A DNA stretch of 6,749 nt from Gemmatimonadota bacterium (GCA_012959595.1 DUCW01000149.1:5881-12629); one strand, 5' to 3'; shown: positions 1 through 6,015, numbered from the stretch's first letter. The notes: a model not told the origin generated them from the sequence alone. Numbers and translations are program-made.

Positions 1-1196
1 ATTATCTCTTGCTCTACCTGTTCCGGTGTGCAGAATATATGTGCATCGTCTTGGGTGAAACCACGAACCCGTAACATCCCATGCAGAACTCCACTGCGCT
101 CATAACGATAGCAAGTACCAAACTCAGCCATCCTGATGGGTAAATCTCTGTATGAGCGTTGCTTGGACTGGTATATCGCTATGTGTCCTGGACAATTCAT
201 AGGTTTAGGACGATAGTAGCTACCTTCTACTTCTATTGGCCCAAACATACACTCCTTAAAATTCTCTAAATGTCCTGAAATCTCGAATATTCTCTCATTC
301 ATGACGTGTGGAGTGAACACCTGCTCATAACCATGTTTAGTCAACAAATCTTGCTCAAATCTTTCTATTTCATTCCTCACAATGGCTCCCTTTGGGTGCC
401 AGAGAATCAAACCCGCACCAACACGGCTATCGGTAGAAAACAAATCCAATTCCCTGCCGAGGATTCGGTGGTCCCGTTTCTTGGCCTCCTCTAAATTATC
501 GAGGTGTGCTCTTAGCTGGTTCTTGGAAAAAAAGGCAGTCCCGTATATTCGCTGCAGCATCTGCCGGTTTTCGTCCCCTCTCCAATAAGCACCGGCCGCC
601 GACAATAGTTTGAAATGTTTTAGTATCCCAGTAGAACTGATATGAGGACCTTTACAGAGATCGAGGAAAGGACCGTTATAGTAGACGGTTATCACTTCCT
701 CACCAGTAAATTCTTCCAATCTTTCCAATTTGAGATCATCATCAGAGAACAACTCTCTTGCCTCTTCTTTAGTCACAACCTGACGGACAAATCTGTAGTC
801 TTCCTTTACTACTTGATTCATCTTTTGCTCAAACAGTTCCAGGTCCTCAGGAGTAAATGGTTCAGAAACACCAAAATCGTAGTAAAATCCGTCCTCTATC
901 GCTGGACCAAACCCAATAGATGCATCTGGTCTGACCTCCCGAACTGCAGTTGCCAACACATGGGCCGCTGAATGGCGCAATACATTCAAGGACTCTAAAT
1001 CTCTATCTGTGAGAATCTTTACTGAGGAACCATCAGAGACAACTGACGACAACTCGAGAGTTTTTCCGTCTACCTCCCCAACCACTGCGGCCTTGGCCAA
1101 TCCAGGACCTATAGCTAGGGCTACATCGTGTACTGTACAACCTTCTGACATCTCTAGGACTAATCCGTCAGGCAATCTAACTCTAACTTCTGACAT
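1..1196 (-). CDS. thrS: threonyl-tRNA synthetase, N-terminal 398 residues (3' end beyond window)
   Basis: This cytoplasmic class II aminoacyl-tRNA synthetase charges tRNA-Thr with threonine using ATP. The reading frame stays open from the ATG at 1196 to the left edge, giving 398 codons; whole family members are about 580-650 residues, so the end of the catalytic core and the anticodon-binding domain are missing. Visible parts in order: an N-terminal TGS domain (about 1-62), then the editing domain with the HxxxH pair H75/H79 and LCKGPH (C181, H185), which match E. coli editing residues H73, H77, C182 and H186. AGAYWRGDE and LQRIYGTAF (202-222) precede the catalytic core, with LILWHPKG (263-270), SGHLENF (307-313), KPMNCPGH (331-338), RSYRDLP (347-353) and RGFTQDDAHIFC (378-389). 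C335 and H386 are two of the three zinc ligands; the third His would lie beyond the edge. A good Shine-Dalgarno sequence supports the start. The gene is downstream of groEL on the same strand. The identity is secure. Confidence 0.97.
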   Translation of the reverse strand, partial: MSEVRVRLPDGLVLEMSEGCTVHDVALAIGPGLAKAAVVGEVDGKTLELSSVVSDGSSVKILTDRDLESLNVLRHSAAHVLATAVREVRPDASIGFGPAIEDGFYYDFGVSEPFTPEDLELFEQKMNQVVKEDYRFVRQVVTKEEARELFSDDDLKLERLEEFTGEEVITVYYNGPFLDLCKGPHISSTGILKHFKLLSAAGAYWRGDENRQMLQRIYGTAFFSKNQLRAHLDNLEEAKKRDHRILGRELDLFSTDSRVGAGLILWHPKGAIVRNEIERFEQDLLTKHGYEQVFTPHVMNERIFEISGHLENFKECMFGPIEVEGSYYRPKPMNCPGHIAIYQSKQRSYRDLPIRMAEFGTCYRYERSGVLHGMLRVRGFTQDDAHIFCTPEQVEQEI

Positions 1197-1204
1197 CTTG
1201 TGAA

Positions 1205-1211
1205 CTCCTCT
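1205..1211 (-). promoter_or_regulatory. thrS ribosome binding site
   Basis: On the minus strand AGAGGAG lies 8 nt upstream of the thrS ATG at 1196. It is a strong Shine-Dalgarno match at ideal spacing and fixes the start at the residue where the TGS domain begins. Confidence 0.8.
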
Positions 1212-1289
1212 TCGTCTCTCGCCGAGCAGGCCAGTGAATGGGCCACTCGATCCGACATCAACTCGTCCTTGAAGAACACTGGACCAGAC

Positions 1290-1376
1290 TTATTTAGAAT
1301 AGTAAACCCCAAAAATCAGAATCAGCATCGAGACCGCTACCAACCCAATATGAGAAAGAGCCCATGCCTCCGACAC
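1290..1376 (-). other. possible very short membrane-peptide reading frame in the groEL-thrS gap
   Basis: The 252-nt gap between groEL and thrS (1197-1448) has no recognised gene. In one minus-strand frame, a GTG at 1376 opens 28 codons ending in TAA at 1292-1290. The peptide contains SHIGLVAVSMLILIFGVYY, a stretch that would span a membrane once. The same frame is open further upstream to a TAG at 1421-1419, and an ATG lies two codons before that stop at 1427-1425. A longer 45-codon frame is therefore interrupted at its third codon. Neither start has a properly spaced Shine-Dalgarno sequence: GAAGG abuts the GTG. It could be a small membrane protein, a decayed remnant of one, or chance. I cannot assign a family. 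Confidence 0.2.
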
Positions 1377-1448
1377 CCTTCGAAAGAAAGGCGCGGGGGA
1401 GACATGAGCCCAATATCTCTAAGCCATGGAGTAGCGACTTAGGACTTT

Positions 1449-3086
1449 TTAGTACATTCCGTCCATTCCGCCGCCGCCAGGCATAGCAGGCATGGCGGGC
1501 CCATCAGCTTCAGGTTTGTCAACTATCACTGCTTCCGTGGTCAGAAGTAATCCAGCAATAGAAGCGGCATTCTGCAGGGCAGTACGTACCACCTTAGTGG
1601 GATCTATAACTCCAGCTTCTACTAAGTCCTGATATTCCTCCGTCTGAGCATTATACCCAAAAGCATCCTCTCCCCCTCTAACTTTCGCTACAACGATGGA
1701 TCCTTCTTTCCCAGCATTGATAGCAATCTGGCGAATTGGAGCTTCGAGTGCTCTTCTTAAAATATCCACTCCAACCTGCTCATCGTGCCCATCTACAGTG
1801 AAATCCTCCAAGCTACTTTGTGCTCGAACCAGGGCGACTCCACCACCTGGAACTATGCCTTCCTCTACAGCTGCTCGAGTAGCATGCAGGGCGTCCTCAA
1901 CCAGAGCCTTTTTTTCCTTCATCTCAGTCTCTGTAGCCGCTCCAACATTAATTACTGCGACACCACCGGAAAGTTTAGCCAAGCGCTCTTGGAGTTTCTC
2001 GGTATCATAGTCTGACGTCGACTTATTCACTGCCGCTTTAATCTCTTCGATTCGGCCTTGGATTTTTTTTCTCTCTCCAGCTCCATCGACAATAGTCGTA
2101 TTGTCTTTGTCTATCACTACACGCTTAGCGGATCCCAAATCGCTGGTCACCGTATTTTCTAGCTTGAATCCAACATCTTCGGAAATTACCTGGCCACCAG
2201 TGAGACATGCTATATCTTCAAGCATCTGCTTACGCCTGTCACCAAAACCTGGAGCTTTGACAGCACAAACCTTCAGTGTCCCTCTCAACCTGTTAACGAC
2301 CAAAGTCGCCAAGGCTTCTCCCTCGACATCCTCTGCTATGATCAAAAGAGGTTTCCCCATCTGGGCAACTTTCTCAAGAATCGGAAGTAAATCCTTCATA
2401 GAAGAAACTTTCTTATCATGGATAAGAATCATAGGATCTTCAACTACTGCTTCCATGCGCTCAGTGTCAGTCACGAAATATGGCGACAAGTAACCACGAT
2501 CGAACTGCATACCTTCCACAGTCTCCAAAGTGGTCGCAAGTCCTTTAGCTTCTTCCACTGTAATCACTCCATCTTTTCCTACTTTTTCCATAGCGTCAGC
2601 AATCAAATCACCAATTTCCGCGTTATTATTTGCAGAAATGGCTCCAACTTGAGCGATTTCATTCTTTCCCTGTGTGTCAGTAGAAAGATCATGTAAAACC
2701 TCCACCACTTTATCAACGGCCTGGTCAATTCCACGCCTTATCCCCATCGGATTTGTACCAGCAGTGACGTTCTTAAGACCTTCGCCATAAATAGCTTGGG
2801 CAAGAATCGTTGCTGTAGTAGTTCCATCACCGGCAACATCAGACGTTTTTGTCGCCACTTCCTTGACCATTTGAGCACCCATATTTTCCACTGGATCTTC
2901 CAATTCTACCTCTTTAGCCACAGACACTCCATCTTTTGTGACAGTAGGAGACCCGAATTTCCGATCCAACACAACATTTCGCCCTTTTGGGCCCAGTGTG
3001 ACCTTCACAGCCTGAGCCAACTGATCGACCCCAGCTTTGAGGCGAGCACGAGCATCAACGTCGAAAACAAGCTCTTTCGCAGCCAT
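1449..3086 (-). CDS. groEL: 60-kDa chaperonin GroEL
   Basis: GroEL forms the double-ring, ATP-driven folding chamber of the cytoplasm, capped by GroES. The product is 545 residues, the usual length. It starts MAAKEL and shows the equatorial nucleotide site: TLGPKGRNV (30-38), D52 in TKDG, and GDGTTT (86-91) with D87 at the same number as in E. coli. The apical domain follows, with MQFDRGYLSPYF, IHDKKVSSMKDLLP, AEDVEGEALATLVVN and KAPGFGDRR. Returning to the intermediate and equatorial domains, VEDALHATRAAVEEG carries the hydrolytic Asp near residue 398, followed by GIVPGGGVAL and PTKVVRTALQNAASIAGLLLTTE. The tail is methionine- and glycine-rich (PAMPGGGGMDGMY), as in chamber-facing GroEL tails. 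The start is supported by AGGAG 10 nt upstream. It lies 76 nt after groES in the standard order and is probably cotranscribed from the promoter before groES. There are no missing residues and no frame break. The identity is certain. Confidence 0.99.
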   Translation of the reverse strand: MAAKELVFDVDARARLKAGVDQLAQAVKVTLGPKGRNVVLDRKFGSPTVTKDGVSVAKEVELEDPVENMGAQMVKEVATKTSDVAGDGTTTATILAQAIYGEGLKNVTAGTNPMGIRRGIDQAVDKVVEVLHDLSTDTQGKNEIAQVGAISANNNAEIGDLIADAMEKVGKDGVITVEEAKGLATTLETVEGMQFDRGYLSPYFVTDTERMEAVVEDPMILIHDKKVSSMKDLLPILEKVAQMGKPLLIIAEDVEGEALATLVVNRLRGTLKVCAVKAPGFGDRRKQMLEDIACLTGGQVISEDVGFKLENTVTSDLGSAKRVVIDKDNTTIVDGAGERKKIQGRIEEIKAAVNKSTSDYDTEKLQERLAKLSGGVAVINVGAATETEMKEKKALVEDALHATRAAVEEGIVPGGGVALVRAQSSLEDFTVDGHDEQVGVDILRRALEAPIRQIAINAGKEGSIVVAKVRGGEDAFGYNAQTEEYQDLVEAGVIDPTKVVRTALQNAASIAGLLLTTEAVIVDKPEADGPAMPAMPGGGGMDGMY

Positions 3087-3096
3087 TTCTTAATTA

Positions 3097-3101
3097 CTCC
3101 T
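3097..3101 (-). promoter_or_regulatory. groEL ribosome binding site
   Basis: On the minus strand AGGAG lies 10 nt before the groEL ATG (3086-3084), in an A/T-rich context. The spacing is slightly long but acceptable. A 15-nt palindrome ends only 5 nt upstream of it (3107-3121). Confidence 0.65.
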
Positions 3102-3106
3102 GAGTA

Positions 3107-3121
3107 TAATTCTTAGAATTA
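3107..3121. repeat. perfect 15-nt palindrome between groES and groEL
   Basis: The plus strand reads TAATTCTTAGAATTA: two 7-nt arms that are exact reverse complements around one central base. It lies in the 76-nt groES-groEL spacer just upstream of the groEL Shine-Dalgarno sequence. It is A/T-rich, so chance is possible. As DNA it could be a protein site; as RNA the one-base loop would force the inner pairs open. No function is assigned. Confidence 0.5.
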
Positions 3122-3137
3122 AATCTGTCTTAAACTT

Positions 3138-3154
3138 ACTTCCATGAAGGAAGT
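3138..3154 (-). repeat. small hairpin just after groES
   Basis: In the minus-strand transcript ACTTCC, a 5-nt loop and GGAAGT form a perfect 6-bp stem beginning 8 nt after the groES stop codon. No run of U follows, so it is not a classical intrinsic terminator. It could be an mRNA-processing or stability element between groES and groEL, or incidental. Confidence 0.4.
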
Positions 3155-3162
3155 CTCCACTC

Positions 3163-3468
3163 CTAGCCAATGACAGCTAGAATATCTGATTCCCGGAGAA
3201 TGAGGTAATCTTCTCCACCCACATTCACCTCCGTACCACTATACTTCCCATACAAAACCACCTGTCCAACAGAGACATCAGGACTTATCCGGACACCTTC
3301 ATCAGACAACTTCCCTTCTCCTACAGCCACAACCTGCCCCGATTGGGGCTTCTCTTTTGCGGTATCTGGTATGTAAAGTCCTCCCCGCATCTGCTCATCT
3401 TCTTCAACTGGAAGAACAACCACACGATCCGCAAGTGGCTTAATGCTCGCTACATCCTTCGTCGACAT
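3163..3468 (-). CDS. groES: 10-kDa co-chaperonin GroES
   Basis: GroES forms the heptameric lid that closes the GroEL chamber and triggers release of folding substrate. The product is 101 residues, normal for the family. After a short N-terminal extension, KPLADRVVV (10-18) starts the beta-barrel. The mobile loop follows (about 22-35, EEDEQMRGGLYIPD), where GGLYI corresponds to the GGIVL segment of E. coli GroES that docks into the GroEL apical domain. DTAKEKPQSG, VAVGEGKL, VGQVVLYGKYSGTEV and the ending EDYLILRESDILAVIG are family hallmarks. AGGAGG 8 nt upstream supports the ATG at 3468. The gene follows coaX after a 145-nt leader and precedes groEL by 76 nt. Its leader holds a candidate promoter and a CIRCE-like dyad, suggesting its own heat-responsive control. 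The identity is certain. Confidence 0.98.
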   Translation of the reverse strand: MSTKDVASIKPLADRVVVLPVEEDEQMRGGLYIPDTAKEKPQSGQVVAVGEGKLSDEGVRISPDVSVGQVVLYGKYSGTEVNVGGEDYLILRESDILAVIG

Positions 3469-3476
3469 CCGAAATG

Positions 3477-3482
3477 CCTCCT
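3477..3482 (-). promoter_or_regulatory. groES ribosome binding site
   Basis: On the minus strand AGGAGG lies 8 nt before the groES ATG at 3468. It is a full-strength Shine-Dalgarno sequence at ideal spacing. Confidence 0.8.
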
Positions 3483-3526
3483 GCCTGCTGGTTAAATTAT
3501 CGCTTCATCAAAACGTGAAACCCTGT

Positions 3527-3553
3527 CCGACGTGCAATAAAGGAGCACGCCGG
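3527..3553 (-). promoter_or_regulatory. 27-bp inverted repeat in the groESL leader, CIRCE-like geometry
   Basis: On the minus strand the left arm CCGGCGTGC and the right arm GCACGTCGG are separated by 9 nt (TCCTTTATT). The arms are reverse complements at 8 of 9 positions, and the odd pair is a G-U wobble in the groESL transcript, so a continuous 9-bp RNA stem can form. The 9-9-9 layout and the place, between a candidate promoter and groES, match the HrcA operator CIRCE. The CIRCE consensus TTAGCACTC/GAGTGCTAA is not present. It is therefore a candidate operator for another or diverged repressor, or a leader hairpin. The dyad is seen; its role is inferred. Confidence 0.5.
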
Positions 3554-3563
3554 TAGGGACCGA

Positions 3564-3591
3564 AAACTAATGTGACAAACCGAACTGTCAA
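3564..3591 (-). promoter_or_regulatory. candidate sigma70-type promoter for groESL
   Basis: The minus strand has a perfect -35 hexamer TTGACA (3591-3586), a 16-nt spacer and a weak -10 TAGTTT (3569-3564; 3 of 6 matches, including the key T, A and final T). Transcription would start near 3557, giving a leader of roughly 90 nt with the 27-bp dyad at its very beginning. I saw no convincing sigma32-type promoter. The -10 is poor, so this call is tentative. Confidence 0.4.
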
Positions 3592-3613
3592 CGGGTGAAG
3601 GAAAGGCCCTATC

Positions 3614-4408
3614 CTAGCTGGTTGTAACAGACCCGTTCATTATGAAGCGCCCTGCTAGTGCAAGTCCATATAAGGTTAGAAAGGGTTCAAAGTAATTTGC
3701 TGTATTTAAATGTGGCCTAACAAGTTCACCATACCCTCCTGTTACAATCACTGTCAGATCTGAAATGCCCCACTCTCGCTGAATTCGCCGAACTATTCCA
3801 TCCACCGCATCCACTGAGGAATAAAAAATGCCACTTTGAATACATTCCTCTGTTCTCTTCCCGATTACCCTCTTTGGAGCCATTAGTTCAACTGACGGGA
3901 GCTTGGCAGTCCGATGGGTCAGCCAATCGACTCCTGCTTCTAATCCTTGAGCGATCACTCCCCCGATGAAGACCCCATCAGCCGTGATACAATCGAATGA
4001 TGTAGCCGTGCCAAAATCAACCACTAAGACATCTCTGTCGTAAAGCACCTTGGCGGCTAAGGTGTTCACTATCCTGTCAATTCCAACGGTCAAAGGTTCT
4101 TCCACCTCTAGAGTTATAGGAAGAGAACTCTCAGAGTTCACTATTACACAAGTCTGTTTTAGAAGTCCTTCCAGTCCTTTGACTACAACAGGCGTGTGAG
4201 CCGGAACTACCGAACCAACGACCGTTTTCCTTAACTCATCTAGGGGAACTCCCCTAGTTTTCATCATGGAGTTCAGCAGACTCTCGTATTCATCGGTGGT
4301 CCTATCCCTGCTCGTCTTAACCCTCCAATGATCAACCACTTCCAAACCTTCATCCTGGACCAATCCAAAAACGGTTTCACTATTCCCAATATCGACTACC
4401 AAGTCCAT
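3614..4408 (-). CDS. coaX: type III pantothenate kinase
   Basis: The enzyme phosphorylates pantothenate to 4'-phosphopantothenate with ATP, the first step of coenzyme A synthesis, in the cytoplasm. Type III enzymes belong to the ASKHA fold, need a monovalent cation and are generally not feedback-inhibited by CoA. The product is 264 residues, normal for the family. Motifs seen: phosphate-binding VDIGNSETVFGL (5-16), TTDEY (37-41), VVGSVVP (63-69), GIDR (109-112) at the pantothenate site, DFGTATSFD (131-139), GGVIAQGLEAG (149-159), GKRTEECIQSG (183-193) and TGGYG (223-227). The acidic residues D6, D111 and D131 expected for catalysis and binding are present. The ATG at 4408 is the only ordinary start in frame, since a TGA lies seven codons upstream. 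Its Shine-Dalgarno sequence is weak and it follows birA by 28 nt, so translation may depend on upstream ribosomes. It is the last gene before the groESL leader. The identity is secure. Confidence 0.96.
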   Translation of the reverse strand: MDLVVDIGNSETVFGLVQDEGLEVVDHWRVKTSRDRTTDEYESLLNSMMKTRGVPLDELRKTVVGSVVPAHTPVVVKGLEGLLKQTCVIVNSESSLPITLEVEEPLTVGIDRIVNTLAAKVLYDRDVLVVDFGTATSFDCITADGVFIGGVIAQGLEAGVDWLTHRTAKLPSVELMAPKRVIGKRTEECIQSGIFYSSVDAVDGIVRRIQREWGISDLTVIVTGGYGELVRPHLNTANYFEPFLTLYGLALAGRFIMNGSVTTS

Positions 4409-4436
4409 CTTAATTTTCTCATTTTCAGGTCAGTCA

Positions 4437-5219
4437 TTATTTTGGAATCTCTGTGTATGATCGAACGGCACTGGTAGAATTTATATGACGTAAGCTCCCT
4501 TCCGCCATAACAAGCATAGCACCAAGGGGTGAAAACCCTAGCACTGAACCTTCTTGACCATCCGATAAAGGCACTTTCATACCAATCAAAGTTGACCTTC
4601 TCTCTAATTTTTCAATCAATCCCACAGGCAAAACAGTGGGTAAAGGATCAAGCAAAATCTTACAATGCAAAAGGATTGAGCCTGCAAGTTCAGCGAGACT
4701 CACTGCTTTACCGGAAGCCATACCTATGGAGGTGACTTTCTCTGCTAAGAAAGCAGGGAAATCATCCTGCTCCTGTATAACATTCAAACCGATTCCTACC
4801 ACTACTGATTCCCTGCCACATGTCTCACATAAAATACCTCCAACTTTCTTTCCGTTAATCTCTATATCGTTCGGCCACTTAATTCCAAGTCGCGACGTAT
4901 CGGAAACCGAATCAATCGCATCAACTACGGCGAGACCAGTAAGAGTGGAAACCAAATTGGGAGGATCTTGGATAGAGTGACGTAAGAGGAAAGACATCCA
5001 CAATCCCATATCTTTTGGTGAATGCCAATAGTTGCCATTGCGACCTCTACCCTCTGTTTGAGTTTGGGCAATAACGGTACTGAAAGATGAGCCACCTTCT
5101 CTGAGGAGATCTCTAGCACGTGAATTGGTGGATGTGAGAGTCTCATGTATCTCTAGTAAAGGCACCTCCCAATTGGCCTGCCAGTCTGCCACAGATTTCC
5201 CCTCCCAAGTTGGTTGCAT
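4437..5219 (-). CDS. birA: biotin--[acetyl-CoA-carboxylase] ligase, monofunctional
   Basis: The ligase makes biotinyl-5'-AMP and transfers biotin to the lysine of biotin carboxyl carrier domains such as that of acetyl-CoA carboxylase. The product is 260 residues. It begins almost directly with the catalytic domain and lacks the N-terminal winged helix-turn-helix of bifunctional BirA, so it should not repress biotin genes. Motifs seen: TSTNSRARD (29-37), TEGRGRNGNYWHSP (55-68), KWPND (114-118), GKKVGGILCE (123-132) with the catalytic lysine, and GIGLNV (142-147). A C-terminal SH3-like domain follows (about 205-256). R60 aligns with E. coli R118; the later Arg of GRGRxGRxW is Asn63 here. The annotated ATG at 5219 directly abuts GGAGG (no spacing), whereas a GTG at 5192 (codon 10) has GGGAGGGG 6 nt upstream and may be the true start, giving 251 residues. 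The gene starts 7 nt after the uppP stop and precedes coaX. The function is secure; the start is uncertain. Confidence 0.94.
   Translation of the reverse strand: MQPTWEGKSVADWQANWEVPLLEIHETLTSTNSRARDLLREGGSSFSTVIAQTQTEGRGRNGNYWHSPKDMGLWMSFLLRHSIQDPPNLVSTLTGLAVVDAIDSVSDTSRLGIKWPNDIEINGKKVGGILCETCGRESVVVGIGLNVIQEQDDFPAFLAEKVTSIGMASGKAVSLAELAGSILLHCKILLDPLPTVLPVGLIEKLERRSTLIGMKVPLSDGQEGSVLGFSPLGAMLVMAEGSLRHINSTSAVRSYTEIPK
5199..5206 (-). promoter_or_regulatory. strong internal Shine-Dalgarno favouring a GTG start for birA
   Basis: On the minus strand GGGAGGGG is followed by 6 nt (AAATCT) and the in-frame GTG at 5192-5190, codon 10 of the longer birA frame. This is better spaced than the GGAGG at 5224-5220, which touches the ATG at 5219 directly. 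Either or both starts could be used. Confidence 0.45.
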
Positions 5220-5226
5220 CCTCCAG

Positions 5227-6015
5227 TCAACCCGAGAATATCAAATAAAAGGCCAAAATAATGCTCAAACTCCAACAATAGATTGCAAACCTATGTATGA
5301 TTTTTCTCTGCAGTACCACCAGAAAATATTTTATTGCTAAGATTCCAGTGACGCTCGCAATAGCCATTCCTATAAATAAATTAATTTTATTCAGATCGAG
5401 TTCTTGGTATGGTAATTCTACGACCTGGAGCAAGGTCGCTCCGAGTATGATTGGGATCGAAGCCAGAAATGAAAACTTTAAAGCTTCTTCGTCATCGATC
5501 CCCAACCAAAGAGCTGTTGCAACAGTAACTCCAGATCGGGAAATCCCAGGAACTAATGCACACGCCTGAGCCAAGCCCACTACCATAGCAGTGAATACAG
5601 TAATACTTCCTTTACTCTCTCCAGTCGGTTTCAAACTAATACTCGATAGTATCAGACCAGTCACCGAGAAGCCTACAACTGGAACCCATGGATTCAAAAA
5701 TAGAGCTTCCAACATCTGGTTGCCCCATAAACCTATGAAAGCCGCAGGAATAGATGCCACTACTAACATCGAGAGATATGTCAAAGTAGTGCGATCTCTC
5801 TGCACGAAGCCAAAACAAAGACCCTTTATAGGAGTCCGATAGACCGTCAATACCGAAACTAATGTTGCTAGGTGTAAAGCTACTTCGAACTGTACCCCAG
5901 GGAGTTCAATATCCAGAAGGTTTCTGACTACTGCCAAATGTCCAGAGCTAGAAACTGGCAGAAATTCTGTGATCCCCTGGAGAGCTCCTAGGATAACACT
6001 CTCCCAAACGGTCAC
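5227..6015 (-). CDS. uppP: undecaprenyl-diphosphate phosphatase (UppP/BacA family)
   Basis: This integral membrane enzyme removes one phosphate from undecaprenyl diphosphate, recycling the lipid carrier for peptidoglycan and other envelope polymers. Family members also raise tolerance to bacitracin. The product is 262 residues, a normal length. Near the N-terminus, ALQGITEFLPVSSSGH (11-26) carries the (E/Q)xxxE motif as Q13/E17, followed by the conserved serines and H26. The second signature PGISRSG is at 156-162 with the key Arg160. Hydrophobic stretches alternate along the protein (for example about 79-97, 110-126, 138-154, 182-198, 211-235 and 243-261), as expected for a multi-pass protein. 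The start is a GTG overlapping the bshA stop in the sequence GTGA; the Shine-Dalgarno sequence is only a weak AGG, so translational coupling to bshA is likely. birA begins 7 nt after its stop. The identity is secure. Confidence 0.96.
   Translation of the reverse strand: MTVWESVILGALQGITEFLPVSSSGHLAVVRNLLDIELPGVQFEVALHLATLVSVLTVYRTPIKGLCFGFVQRDRTTLTYLSMLVVASIPAAFIGLWGNQMLEALFLNPWVPVVGFSVTGLILSSISLKPTGESKGSITVFTAMVVGLAQACALVPGISRSGVTVATALWLGIDDEEALKFSFLASIPIILGATLLQVVELPYQELDLNKINLFIGMAIASVTGILAIKYFLVVLQRKIIHRFAIYCWSLSIILAFYLIFSG

Noticed and set aside
642..971. Plus-strand 109-codon frame and nearby smaller ones (306-588, 1009-1203)
   Set aside because: They are antisense to the uninterrupted thrS frame, which carries all the expected synthetase motifs.
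1200..1442. Plus-strand 80-codon frame filling the groEL-thrS gap
   Set aside because: It starts at a GTG with no Shine-Dalgarno sequence, its composition looks random (Ser/Arg/Asn-rich, no motif), and it runs against all neighbours.
1419..1443. Terminator after groEL (CTAAG ... CTTAG)
   Set aside because: The stem is only 5-6 bp with a loop of about 13-14 nt and no U-run follows.
1197..1448. T-box riboswitch controlling thrS
   Set aside because: No T-box core sequence or following terminator hairpin is visible. An AAGGGTG stretch at 1374-1380 lacks the rest of the motif.
2101..2493. Plus-strand 130-codon frame, and similar ones at 1696-2010 and 2796-3116
   Set aside because: They are antisense shadows of groEL; their length follows from the codon bias of the real gene and they contain no recognisable domain.
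3495..3520. Second groES promoter with a GATAAT -10
   Set aside because: GATAAT on the minus strand is a good -10 look-alike, but no -35-like hexamer lies 16-18 nt upstream and there is no extended -10 TG.
4636..4980. Plus-strand 114-codon frame opposite birA, and the minus-strand frame 4925-5146
   Set aside because: They are other-frame shadows of birA, which has complete ligase motifs in its own frame.
5591..5842. Plus-strand and minus-strand frames inside uppP (5297-5569, 5591-5842, 5636-5818)
   Set aside because: They are shadows of a multi-pass membrane protein gene; no start signals and no recognisable products.
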